Shown piece by piece: positions 27,632 to 36,176 of a stretch of 64,000 nt of DNA. The notes under the pieces are model-generated. The model worked only from the letters and a program-made list of their open reading frames with translations, was not told the origin of the DNA and made no database searches. A program made the position numbers and the translations under genes. The DNA lies in NCBI GenBank assembly GCA_017633985.1, contig JAGBOF010000012.1:34662-98661 (forward strand), given 5' to 3'. The DNA comes from Bacteroidales bacterium (GTDB taxonomy: Bacteria > Bacteroidota > Bacteroidia > Bacteroidales > P3). Position 1 is the stretch's first letter. Each line of letters opens with the position of its first letter.

Positions 27632-28720
27632 TTATTTCTCTTTATGCTTGAACGCAAGACTGTCACCCCATTCTTTATAAAGAATTTTGTGATTAACAGT
27701 GTGCATACGTATATCAAGACAATTATAACATTCCTCCGGTTTATCGTGAACACATGCTTTATCGGGATAAATTCCGTAATCCTCCCTGTTATCTTCGGGA
27801 GAAAGATTTGGCATTATAACATTTGCACCCGCAACAACAGCTTTTTCCCTTCCCAAATCATCAATGGTTTGATTGGCTGTTGCACTTACCATATTTATTT
27901 CAGGCATCATCAAACGCAATACGGCAATCATCTTAAGCGTTAACAGCATTCTCTCTTTCTTATCAGGAATCATATCTTTGTATTGCCATAAAGGTGTATC
28001 AGGATGCGGAATAAAAGGGCCCATACCTACCATTGCAACATTCTTTTGCTTGAAAAACAAAAGATCATCCGCCAAATCTTCGGTGGTTTGGAAAGGCAGA
28101 CCTATCATAACGCCCGTTCCCGTTTGATAACCTATTTTCAAAAGATTATCAATACAGTTCAATCTGTTTACATACGAATGTCTGTCATCCTTCGGATGTA
28201 TTTTGTAATACAAATCTTCGTTTGAGGACTCTATTCTCAATAAATAGCGGTGTGCTCCTGCTGCAAACCATCGCCTGTAAGTATCTTCGGTTTGTTCTCC
28301 GCAGGAAAGAGTGATCCCTAAAGTTCCTTGTGATATTTCTTTTATCTTTCTTACCAAATACTCCACCTTATCTGTAAAATAACCGTCCTGTCTTTCCCCG
28401 CATTGCAATGCTACGGAACCGTAATTAAGCTTCATTGCCAAACGGGCACACTCAAAAACATCTTCATCTGACAATTCATAACGGTTAATATTGATATTGT
28501 CTTTGCGTAATCCGCAATAAAGACAGTTTTTTATACATTTATTAGAGTATTCTATCAATCCGCGCAAACGGACATAATTATCCAAATATTTCAACTTCAC
28601 TTCCAAGGCTTTATCCATCAGTTTAACAGCATCCGCTCCCTTTAGAGAAAGCAGATAAATAATTTCCTCTTTTGTAAAGTCATGTTTGTCTAATATGCCG
28701 TCTATTTCAAGATTCATCAA
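27632..28720 (-). CDS. hydE: [FeFe]-hydrogenase maturase HydE (radical SAM)
   Basis: Radical SAM enzyme of 362 residues that helps build the dithiomethylamine bridge of the [FeFe]-hydrogenase H-cluster. The cluster motif is C62-x3-C66-x2-C69 (KCIKNCLYCGLRKDN); CGEQTEDTYRRWFAAGAHRYLLRIE, TGTGVMIGLPFQT and MGPFIPHPDTPLW are typical of HydE rather than BioB or PylB. The partners hydF and hydG and the hydrogenase genes are not in the window. It supports a fermentative, hydrogen-handling host. Confidence 0.9.
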   Translation of the reverse strand: MMNLEIDGILDKHDFTKEEIIYLLSLKGADAVKLMDKALEVKLKYLDNYVRLRGLIEYSNKCIKNCLYCGLRKDNININRYELSDEDVFECARLAMKLNYGSVALQCGERQDGYFTDKVEYLVRKIKEISQGTLGITLSCGEQTEDTYRRWFAAGAHRYLLRIESSNEDLYYKIHPKDDRHSYVNRLNCIDNLLKIGYQTGTGVMIGLPFQTTEDLADDLLFFKQKNVAMVGMGPFIPHPDTPLWQYKDMIPDKKERMLLTLKMIAVLRLMMPEINMVSATANQTIDDLGREKAVVAGANVIMPNLSPEDNREDYGIYPDKACVHDKPEECYNCLDIRMHTVNHKILYKEWGDSLAFKHKEK

Positions 28721-28785
28721 AACAGTGTAATATTTTACAAAATTACAAAAAAACAGTATAAAACCATAAATTTTCAGAAAAAATA

Positions 28786-28815
28786 TTGTCGAAATAAAAA
28801 ATTGTTGTAATTTTG
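28786..28815 (+). promoter_or_regulatory. Promoter of the SRP RNA gene
   Basis: TTG (28786-28788), 19 bases, TAATTTTG (28808-28815), then transcription expected about six bases on, exactly where the paired 5' end of the RNA begins. One of the best promoter matches in the window. Confidence 0.85.
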
Positions 28816-28820
28816 CATTC

Positions 28821-28924
28821 GGGTAAGTCTTGTACGACCAGCTCCCTTTGAACTTCCCCAGGTCTTGACCGAAGCAAGGATAAGAAGGTTGTAGCGGTGC
28901 GATATAAGTAGCTTACCTTTTTTT
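28821..28924 (+). ncRNA. ffs: Signal recognition particle RNA (4.5S/small type)
   Basis: A ~100-base RNA that binds Ffh and targets membrane proteins to the Sec translocon. The conserved tip is visible as CCCCAGGTCTTGACCGAAGC followed by AAGGATAAGAAGG, which holds the GGNC-type tetraloop region and the asymmetric internal loop. The ends GGTAAG (28822-28827) and CTTACC (28912-28917) pair, and seven T follow as a terminator. A consensus promoter ends six bases before it. Protein-coding reading of this stretch was excluded. Confidence 0.9.
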
Positions 28925-29067
28925 ATAGTCTTATATTACCTTACGACAAAAAGACAATTCTTTAATTATTCATCCCTATTATTTCCCATGGCAAAACATT
29001 TAATCATTCAAACAAAACCGCATATTTTTCACTAACAATTACGTAAAGTTCCGTCATTTTGCCGCTT

Positions 29068-30111
29068 TTAGTGAATACCACGCTGGTTCAATGCTTTTCT
29101 GTATCTATTTGCATTTTGCAGGTGTTGTTCCGGTGTTTTTGCAAAATTATGATAACCCGAGAAATCCTCTTTTGCACAGAAATAAATGTAATCATGTTTT
29201 TTATACTTGAGAACAGACATTAACGCATCCGCAGAAGGCAGACATATAGGTGCAGGCGGAAGTCCTGCATTCTTATAAGTATTAAACGGCGAGTCAATCT
29301 GAAGATGCTTGCCCGTAACTCTTTTTATTGAAAAGTCACCTACTGCGAACTTAACGGTAGGATCGGCCTGCAAAAGCATGTTTTTATTCAATCTGTTAAT
29401 ATAAACACCTGCTATAACCGGCATTTCGTCCTTTTTATTCGTCTCCTCCGTAACTATGGAAGCCAAAATAACGGCATCTTCTTTAGTTAAATTCAAAAGT
29501 TTTAACTTCTCTTTATTTTTTTGCCAAAATTTATCACTTTCTTTATTCAATTTATTTAATAAATCATCCGCATTAATATTCCAATACACCTCATAAGTAT
29601 CGGGAATCACATATTCGAATATTTCATTAGCGTATTTAAATCCTTTCTTATCTATTGCCGAGATGACATCACTTTGAGTTATCATAAGGGATTTACTTAT
29701 TTTTGCCGCAAATTCATCAGCCGTACGGGCATTTGTGATAACCAATTTAACGGGTTGTTGATTTGCAGCCCGCAGTTTACGTACCAAACCTATGATTGAC
29801 ATATTGGGCTTTATTACATAACGCCCTGTTTTTATATTATCCATATATTTCAAACTCTTACTGAATGCCATAAAAGAAGTATTGTTTTTGGATATAACAC
29901 CTGAATTGATCAATTTAGTTTTAAGGCTGTTTATATCATCTTCTGGATAAATCAACAATTCGGTATCACTAACGTTTTCCGTTTTTGAGTTTGTCAGATA
30001 AAGTCCGAATGATATCATTCCTATAACAAGCAAAACAGCAATAGCTAAAAACCATTTCCACAGATTGCTTTGATGCATAAATTCCGCCGTATCATCTTTT
30101 TTTGAGTTCAT
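29068..30111 (-). CDS. mltG: Endolytic murein transglycosylase MltG
   Basis: Inner-membrane enzyme (347 residues) that cuts nascent glycan strands and so limits peptidoglycan length. One membrane helix (about residues 19-39) is followed by a LysM-like region and the YceG domain with VIPDTYEVYW, the ILASIVTEETNK segment, AGVYINRLNKNMLLQADPTVKFA and PFNTYKNAGLPPAPI. By eye, the residue aligning with E. coli Glu218 is Thr221, with Glu222 and Glu223 next to it. It converges with the SRP RNA gene. Confidence 0.9.
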   Translation of the reverse strand: MNSKKDDTAEFMHQSNLWKWFLAIAVLLVIGMISFGLYLTNSKTENVSDTELLIYPEDDINSLKTKLINSGVISKNNTSFMAFSKSLKYMDNIKTGRYVIKPNMSIIGLVRKLRAANQQPVKLVITNARTADEFAAKISKSLMITQSDVISAIDKKGFKYANEIFEYVIPDTYEVYWNINADDLLNKLNKESDKFWQKNKEKLKLLNLTKEDAVILASIVTEETNKKDEMPVIAGVYINRLNKNMLLQADPTVKFAVGDFSIKRVTGKHLQIDSPFNTYKNAGLPPAPICLPSADALMSVLKYKKHDYIYFCAKEDFSGYHNFAKTPEQHLQNANRYRKALNQRGIH

Positions 30112-30244
30112 ATCAATAATATTTAATATTAAAATTCAGTTTGCAAATATACAACTATTATTTTAATCGGCGGACATCATGTCTGCATCTGTCAATATTA
30201 AAAATTTTCTGATTGCAATACAGCTTAAGCAACGGAAAATATGT

Positions 30245-30252
30245 TATTTTTG
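30245..30252 (+). promoter_or_regulatory. -7 box of the threonine aldolase gene
   Basis: TATTTTTG matches TANNTTTG, 33 bases before the ATG at 30285. It lies downstream of the first in-frame ATG (30213), which is therefore unlikely to be the start. Confidence 0.6.
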
Positions 30253-30284
30253 CAAACGGATATAATATTGAAAAATTTAATGTC

Positions 30285-31319
30285 ATGCTTAATTTTGAAA
30301 GTGATTATAATAACGGTGCACATCCTTTAGTTTTGCAACATTTAATACAAACTAACGATACACAATCGCTTACATACGGTTTTGATATATGGAGTCAACA
30401 GGCAAAACAAAAGATAAAACAAGTCTGTCAGTCTGATAATCTTGACATTTACTTTCTTTGCGGAGGCACTCAAACTAACGCCACGGTTATAGACGCATGT
30501 TTAAGAAATTATCAGGCGGTTATATCAGTTGATACGGGACATATTGCCGTCCATGAAGCCGGTGCGATAGAAGCATCGGGACATAAAGTCATTACTCTGC
30601 CTTCACATGATGGCAAAATGGATATTGAAGACCTTAAGGAATTCTTTTATGCCTTTGATAATGATGAAAGTAAAGACCATACGGCACAACCTGGCATGGT
30701 TTATTTGACTTTCCCTACTGAATTGGGTACTTTGTACTCCAAAAAGGAGATTGAAGACATTTATTCGCTATGCAAATCCCGTAAATTAACGTTATTTATT
30801 GACGGAGCGCGTTTGGGATACGGTTTGATGAGTGAAAACTGTGATTTTGATATCGCTTTTTTGAAAGACAACTGCGATGTATTTTATATCGGCGGCACCA
30901 AAACAGGTGCTTTATGCGGCGAAGCGGTCGTATTTTGCGATAAAAACAAAACACCCGAATGTTTCTTTTCAATAATCAAACGTCACGGAGCTTTGCTTGC
31001 CAAAAGCCGCCTTACGGGAGTGCAATTTGACGCTCTTTTTACGGACAATCTGTATTTCAATATAGCCAAAAACGCCATAGACAAAGCCAAAGAATTAAAA
31101 AGCATATTGCAACAGGCGGGTTTTGAGTTTTATCTAAACTCTCCTACCAATCAACAATTCGTTATAATTCCGAATGAGAAAGTCAAAGAATTGGAAAAAC
31201 AGGTTATTTTCACGCATTGGTTCGCTTATGACAAAAAAAGTACGGTTTGTAGGTTTGTTACCTCATGGGCGACAACTCAAAAAGAGATTGACGAATTAAG
31301 AAAAATTCTGTTGAAATAA
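30285..31319 (+). CDS. Threonine aldolase family PLP enzyme
   Basis: PLP-dependent fold-I enzyme, 344 residues with the start at 30285 (MLNFESDYNNGAHP). The Schiff-base lysine is K206 in YIGGTKTGAL; SVDTGHIAVHEAGAIEASGHK and LFIDGARLGYGL are the usual cofactor-binding segments of low-specificity threonine aldolase, which cleaves threonine to glycine and acetaldehyde. A longer frame starts at 30213 but spans the promoter. Beta-eliminating lyases are the alternative family reading. Confidence 0.87.
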   Translation: MLNFESDYNNGAHPLVLQHLIQTNDTQSLTYGFDIWSQQAKQKIKQVCQSDNLDIYFLCGGTQTNATVIDACLRNYQAVISVDTGHIAVHEAGAIEASGHKVITLPSHDGKMDIEDLKEFFYAFDNDESKDHTAQPGMVYLTFPTELGTLYSKKEIEDIYSLCKSRKLTLFIDGARLGYGLMSENCDFDIAFLKDNCDVFYIGGTKTGALCGEAVVFCDKNKTPECFFSIIKRHGALLAKSRLTGVQFDALFTDNLYFNIAKNAIDKAKELKSILQQAGFEFYLNSPTNQQFVIIPNEKVKELEKQVIFTHWFAYDKKSTVCRFVTSWATTQKEIDELRKILLK

Positions 31320-31330
31320 TCAGGCTAAAT

Positions 31331-31405
31331 TAATAAGGCGTAAAGAAAAATTAATCTGCGTGATTATTTTATTAATCTGCGAGATTAATTTTTTAAAACG
31401 GCGTA
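31331..31405. repeat. 21-bp module array I, convergent junction
   Basis: Four modules with centres 31338, 31359, 31380 and 31401, every step exactly 21 bp. The third is the perfect palindrome ATTAATCTGCGAGATTAAT (31371-31389). It lies between the ends of the threonine aldolase gene and the YD-repeat lipoprotein gene. A further ACGGC and GCCGT pair lies at 31414-31446. Confidence 0.85.
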
Positions 31406-31460
31406 TTATTTTTACGGCTTATCACACCGCTTTTTCAAGACGCCGTTTCAATGCCGTTTT

Positions 31461-32312
31461 TTATTTGTAATACTCTATTTGGCGGATAGTCAAATAAGCC
31501 GCATCACCGTTTATGAACGTTATTTTCTTTACCCAATTATTTTTCTTGTCATACGTATAAGAAAAAGTGTAATACAATGACGGCTGACCGTTCATTTCGG
31601 TCTTTGAAGAGATCATATCGCCGTATTCATTATAGGTATAATGTCCCGAAGAATTGACGCTGTTGTCCGCATTGTATATCGTCTGGCGTATAAGATTGTC
31701 TTTATTGTCATAGATATAAGAACTGCGGTACAAAAGAGCATTATAGGCGTCAAAAACGGAATCCTCCGTAAGATTATTCTTCTTGTACTTACACTTTGTT
31801 GTCCTGTAAATCAAATTATCTGAATCAATAAGTTTTTCTTCAACTATATTACCCCTTCTGTCGTATGAAGACAATATCTTGCTTTTAAGTTTTCCGCCTT
31901 CAAAATAATGATAGTATTCGGTAACATTGCCTTTTGAATCATAGATATACCGCGTGGAGTCCATAAGTGTATTATCCGCCGAATAATAATTGCCACCCAA
32001 TGCAATACCTTTGTCATTGTAGGCAAAAATCCACTTATCCAATTGAGTATTCAGATTATCGTAAGTTATTATCTGCAACATATTACCATCCGTATTGTAT
32101 GTTGCATAATAATTTTTATTATCCTGCGTCATTACGGCATCGCCTTGCACTATTGTATCTTGATTACCGATTGCCAGATAGGTTATCTCCCGTATGGATT
32201 TAACCTCCGATTTCAATCCCGCCTGTTGCAGTTCATTGGGTTTGTCTTTACAGGAGAGAGCAACAATTACAATAATGAAACAAATTGCCGTAAAAATCTT
32301 TTTTTTCATCAC
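31461..32312 (-). CDS. YD/RHS-like repeat lipoprotein
   Basis: A 283-residue exported protein. The N-terminus MMKKKIFTAICFIIVIVALSCK is a lipoprotein signal with the lipobox cysteine at residue 21. The rest is built of about eight repeats of the pattern Y-x-YDxKGNxxxxxxY (for example YIYDSKGNVTEYYHYFEGG, YIYDNKDNLIRQTIYNADNS), resembling YD/RHS repeats that form beta-hairpins. No toxin domain follows. Its stop is 16 bases after the PorE-like gene's start-strand neighbour ends. Function unknown. Confidence 0.75.
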   Translation of the reverse strand: MMKKKIFTAICFIIVIVALSCKDKPNELQQAGLKSEVKSIREITYLAIGNQDTIVQGDAVMTQDNKNYYATYNTDGNMLQIITYDNLNTQLDKWIFAYNDKGIALGGNYYSADNTLMDSTRYIYDSKGNVTEYYHYFEGGKLKSKILSSYDRRGNIVEEKLIDSDNLIYRTTKCKYKKNNLTEDSVFDAYNALLYRSSYIYDNKDNLIRQTIYNADNSVNSSGHYTYNEYGDMISSKTEMNGQPSLYYTFSYTYDKKNNWVKKITFINGDAAYLTIRQIEYYK

Positions 32313-32328
32313 CTTGCAGACACAATAT

Positions 32329-34314
32329 TTAATCTCTTATCTGTACGGCTTTGATTTCAATACGTCTTTCTTCCATTGATTGCGGTAAATAGACGCTGCT
32401 GCGTTTTTCTTCCAATGTTTCAGGATTTGGAGAAGTACTTTCCAATTTGCCTATAGCCAAATGTTCCGTCTCAAGTACAGGTTTACCGTCATTAGCAATG
32501 GAGTCCATATATTTGGCAAGCACACCGTCTTTGTAAATTCTCATATAATTTTCCAAACTTACGATACGCCTTTCCGCTAAATTAAAATTATAAGCTGTTT
32601 CATACAACGAAGAACAGTAACCGCGTATATGCACCGTCACTTTATTGCCTTTTTCTAATTTATCAATAATATAATCCAGCACATCATTGAGTTTATCGTA
32701 ATTTTTCTTAAGTTTATCCGTCATAAACTCATCAACTTCTTTCAATCTCTGCATTGCCGTTGAATCATCCATGCCTTTGGTTCTGTTAGCCTTGTACTGA
32801 TTGGACAAAGATGCGTAAAGTTTATAACAATCCCTGTATGTAAGTGTTGTTGTAGGCAAATGACTGCCCGCATCAGGCGAATCATTGTGGAAATACAATA
32901 CAATAGGCAATTCAACTGCAACGGCGGCTGGTTTTTCAACAGGCTTTTCCTCTTGTTTTACCACAGGAGTCTGTACTGGTTTTGCATTGAAACGGTAAAT
33001 ATCATTGCAGCATGTTTTATTATCCGCATTGTTGTCGGTAGGACGGTTGGATGTGAAATAACCTTCGCTTGCTCCGTCTTTGATATAAGGATACATATCA
33101 TTGACTGATGAATTTATAGGCATCATCATGTTCTCAACTCCGTGCCAAAGTTGCTTCCATCCCTGTGAACGGAATATATCAAATCCTCCGAAGCCCGGAT
33201 GGGTATCCGAAGCGAAATATAATGTTTTGTCAGTTGTGTCGTAAAACGGAGTAATCTCGTCTCCGGCAGTATTAACTGCCTGTCCTAAATTAACGGGTGC
33301 GGCTTTGGGATCAAACATATCGATATACCATATATCCATATTACCGAATCCGCCTTCCCTGTCGGAAGCAAAATACATCAAACATTCGCCGTTGTTATAC
33401 GCAATAACAGGATGGGTGTACGAATGGTTATCATCTTCCAATGGTTTGAAGATTTGCGGTTTTTGCCACTTATTGTCTTTAGTATTAAACGCACTGTAAT
33501 AAATTGCGGAAGTCTTTTTACCGTTTTTTACTTTGGAATAAGTAAAATAGGCTGTCAAAGTATTCGTATCAAAAAACAAATCACTGCAATCAGTCTTCTT
33601 TTTATTAATATCTCCCCATGCCAATTTCTTTGCAGGAGTGTAATAATCACCGTCAATATAAGAGAAATAAATACGGTTATATATATCGGTATAATATGTC
33701 TGTCCTTTGGAATATTTTGTTTTGTATTCAGGAGTTGTAAACAATATTATACTGTCTTTAAGAATGAAGGTATTAATCTGGGAGGTTTCATCGTTTATAT
33801 TTTTTCCCAAATTAGTTATATTAAAATCCTTTACATTGTCATTATCTATAATCCAATCTATTTTAGCCAACTCCTTTTTGCATTCTTTACGTATATTTAT
33901 ATCGTTACAATCCAACAAACATGTATTCAAAAAACTTTGCGCCTGAATTATGTTACCGTTACTTATTGCACTTTGTGCCAAATGCAAATACAAATCAGGG
34001 TAACGTTCGTTTATATTTACGGTATCGTTTTCTATTAATACTTTTTGATACCAATATTCAGCTTTGTCATAATCTTTCATCATCAGACAGGATTGTCCGC
34101 ACTTATACATAAGGGTCAGATTTTGCTTAAGGAACTTCCTACCCGTCATATAATAATCCAATGCCTGCTGATAATTACCCGCAGCATAAGCTTTGTCTCC
34201 ATGTTTTTCGTATTCCGTTGCATATTTTTCCTGTGCATATACATTGATACTGCACACTGATACAAAAGAACAAAATATTAATATTGCAAAAATTTTCTTT
34301 AAAATATTGGACAT
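32329..34314 (-). CDS. PorE-like OmpA-family protein with TPR and propeller domains
   Basis: A 661-residue exported protein: signal peptide (1-27, ending VYAQ), TPR repeats (about 30-165), a PD40-type beta-propeller region (about 190-430, with YFASDREGGFGNMDIWY and YFASDTHPGFGGFDIF), a Pro/Val linker, and a C-terminal OmpA-like peptidoglycan-binding domain (about 480-640, VHIRGYCSS and NLAERRI). The order matches PorE of the type IX secretion system, though the carboxypeptidase-regulatory-like domain of PorE is not evident. Its start overlaps the PorP/SprF gene by 16 bases. Confidence 0.8.
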   Translation of the reverse strand: MSNILKKIFAILIFCSFVSVCSINVYAQEKYATEYEKHGDKAYAAGNYQQALDYYMTGRKFLKQNLTLMYKCGQSCLMMKDYDKAEYWYQKVLIENDTVNINERYPDLYLHLAQSAISNGNIIQAQSFLNTCLLDCNDINIRKECKKELAKIDWIIDNDNVKDFNITNLGKNINDETSQINTFILKDSIILFTTPEYKTKYSKGQTYYTDIYNRIYFSYIDGDYYTPAKKLAWGDINKKKTDCSDLFFDTNTLTAYFTYSKVKNGKKTSAIYYSAFNTKDNKWQKPQIFKPLEDDNHSYTHPVIAYNNGECLMYFASDREGGFGNMDIWYIDMFDPKAAPVNLGQAVNTAGDEITPFYDTTDKTLYFASDTHPGFGGFDIFRSQGWKQLWHGVENMMMPINSSVNDMYPYIKDGASEGYFTSNRPTDNNADNKTCCNDIYRFNAKPVQTPVVKQEEKPVEKPAAVAVELPIVLYFHNDSPDAGSHLPTTTLTYRDCYKLYASLSNQYKANRTKGMDDSTAMQRLKEVDEFMTDKLKKNYDKLNDVLDYIIDKLEKGNKVTVHIRGYCSSLYETAYNFNLAERRIVSLENYMRIYKDGVLAKYMDSIANDGKPVLETEHLAIGKLESTSPNPETLEEKRSSVYLPQSMEERRIEIKAVQIRD

Positions 34315-35303
34315 GGTATTTTTGTTGTTTTTTGTCGTTGATAATAAGGATCAAATGCGTATGACAACCAAATTTCAAAAGCTCCGTAAGTAGCGGAGAC
34401 CTTATTTAATTTGGATATATTCACATCATAAGACATTCCCGCAATGAAATTATTATAACGGAACTTCGGGCTTACAACCAAAGCATCCGCATTTCTTAAA
34501 TAAAGTCCCAGTGAAAATATCTCACGTGTAAATATCATATCATTAATCTTTAAAAGAAATTCCCCGCCTATAAGAATCTCGTTAAATTTATGCTGATGTT
34601 GATAAAAAACCTGCGGGTTCAAACTTATTGTCTCGCTGTTTTTAAAAGGAAACATATAAGACAAATTGGCGAATAAACGCCTGTGTAAATATATATCATC
34701 ATTATCAAAATATGATAATGATGGTTGGTTTATATGAAAGCACGAAACACCTGCATACAACAAATGCTCGTCATCTGCGACATGTTGGAAAGAAACTCCC
34801 AAAGAGAGGTCGTAAGTATTCAAATTCTCATATTTGATTTCATCATTGTATATTCCCTCGGGATTAAACTCCGCATTAAGCAAATTCATAGACCAATTCT
34901 TACGCATTGCCTCACCGCCTACGGAAATATATGTCTTATTATTTCTGTCAAGTGAGAAGAAATAACTTCCTGCTATTGCGATATCTCTTTCTCCGAAGGA
35001 CAAAGATCCGGCTACATCACTTGTAAAACACAATCCCAAGCCCACCGCACGCGAAGCATCGACATTAGACCAAGGTTGCAGTTCAAATGCCGCAAAAAAA
35101 GTATTATATCCTTCCGATATTGTTTGCCATTGATTGCGGTAAATGGTAGATACACGGAATGTGTTATTCATAAAAGCCGTCATAGCAGGATTGAAAAACA
35201 TAGGGTTAAATCCGGTAGAAGAAAAATGTATATCCTGCGTCCGTCCCTGAAAAGACAGAATTAAGACTAACGCTAACATTATTTTCCTTTTGCCGTGTTT
35301 CAC
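34299..35303 (-). CDS. PorP/SprF family type IX secretion membrane protein
   Basis: A 334-residue outer-membrane beta-barrel protein. After the signal peptide (about 1-22) the mature start QDIHFSSTGFNPMFFNPAMTAF is the PorP/SprF hallmark, and the RVSTIYRNQWQTI segment also belongs to the family. Such proteins anchor secreted CTD-bearing partners, often with a PorE-like OmpA protein encoded next door, as here (16-base overlap). No cargo gene with a type IX signal was seen adjacent. Confidence 0.87.
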   Translation of the reverse strand: MKHGKRKIMLALVLILSFQGRTQDIHFSSTGFNPMFFNPAMTAFMNNTFRVSTIYRNQWQTISEGYNTFFAAFELQPWSNVDASRAVGLGLCFTSDVAGSLSFGERDIAIAGSYFFSLDRNNKTYISVGGEAMRKNWSMNLLNAEFNPEGIYNDEIKYENLNTYDLSLGVSFQHVADDEHLLYAGVSCFHINQPSLSYFDNDDIYLHRRLFANLSYMFPFKNSETISLNPQVFYQHQHKFNEILIGGEFLLKINDMIFTREIFSLGLYLRNADALVVSPKFRYNNFIAGMSYDVNISKLNKVSATYGAFEIWLSYAFDPYYQRQKTTKIPCPIF

Positions 35304-35372
35304 TTTATTTCATACTCTTAAAGCTTCAATAAATTTAAACTCTGAAAGAATAATACGTAACAAAACGGTCTT

Positions 35373-36071
35373 TTATTTCAATTTGGAAACTATCATATCA
35401 TAATCCCTGTTGATAAGTTCCTTTATCTTTATCATACCGTCCTGTAATGCCATATCGCCTGTTTTTCTTTGAAACTCATAATAACCGTGATATGCCGCCA
35501 TAGGATATTTTGCATATCCGCGTTCATTAAAACGGGCAACCAAATTATCTCTCAAATCATATATTTCCACAATTACTTCCAATTCCGTAGTGTTTGAACA
35601 CATAGGCATACCCATTGCATTGAAAATTCCCAACGTAAAACCGCTTAACCACGACCATCTGTAATTATTCTTACAATATATATTACCCGCACGTAAAACT
35701 ATATTACCCGCACGTCTTGTTGTAGGGTCGGATATATTTTCATACACGTCGTACACGAATATCCTACATGCATCCTGTATTCTTTTTTCCGCCGTATATA
35801 GTTCCGTATGTTCATTAACTTCATATACACCTTTACCGTAAGGGGTTTCCGTAAATCCGTAAGGATGGTCCAAATCGTCAGAAGGTTTTGCACTCCAAGA
35901 ATTCGCCCCGTACGCATTTTCAAACGAAGGTTGGTCTATCCAACAAGTAAGACGCGGCAATAAAACAGGATTTTGATAATCCGAATGGAATGTAGAATCC
36001 TCCAAAGATTTGCAAGAATTCAACAATATGGCTGATACAACAACCGTAAGTAATAAATATAGTCTTTTCAT
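35373..36071 (-). CDS. Lipoprotein of unknown function
   Basis: A 232-residue protein whose N-terminus MKRLYLLLTVVVSAILLNSC is a lipoprotein signal with the lipobox cysteine at residue 20. The body has no motif that I recognise; a short hydrophobic stretch (about 142-156) lies in the middle. A seven-residue tandem repeat RAGNIVL-RAGNIYC (about residues 119-132) comes from a 21-bp DNA duplication. A -7 box (reverse strand, 36094-36101) lies just upstream. Function unknown. Confidence 0.7.
   Translation of the reverse strand: MKRLYLLLTVVVSAILLNSCKSLEDSTFHSDYQNPVLLPRLTCWIDQPSFENAYGANSWSAKPSDDLDHPYGFTETPYGKGVYEVNEHTELYTAEKRIQDACRIFVYDVYENISDPTTRRAGNIVLRAGNIYCKNNYRWSWLSGFTLGIFNAMGMPMCSNTTELEVIVEIYDLRDNLVARFNERGYAKYPMAAYHGYYEFQRKTGDMALQDGMIKIKELINRDYDMIVSKLK
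35679..35720. repeat. 21-bp tandem duplication inside a coding sequence
   Basis: TATATTACCCGCACGT occurs at 35679-35694 and again at 35700-35715, a 21-bp offset, so the reading frame is kept and seven residues are repeated. Confidence 0.8.
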
Positions 36072-36176
36072 ATCACAAAATTCTAACCGATTGCAAATTT
36101 AAGAAAAATATTTCTATTATCTTATAAATTATATCTAATTTGTGTAAATTTTTTATGCTGTCTTATGTTTTAAGTT

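Noticed and set aside
28801..28930. Attenuator or riboswitch upstream of a gene at 28.8 kb
   Set aside because: No gene follows in that direction, and the conserved tip sequence and paired ends fit SRP RNA.
30213..30284. Earlier start of the threonine aldolase gene
   Set aside because: A -7 box lies between this ATG and the one at 30285, and the family N-terminus begins at the later ATG.
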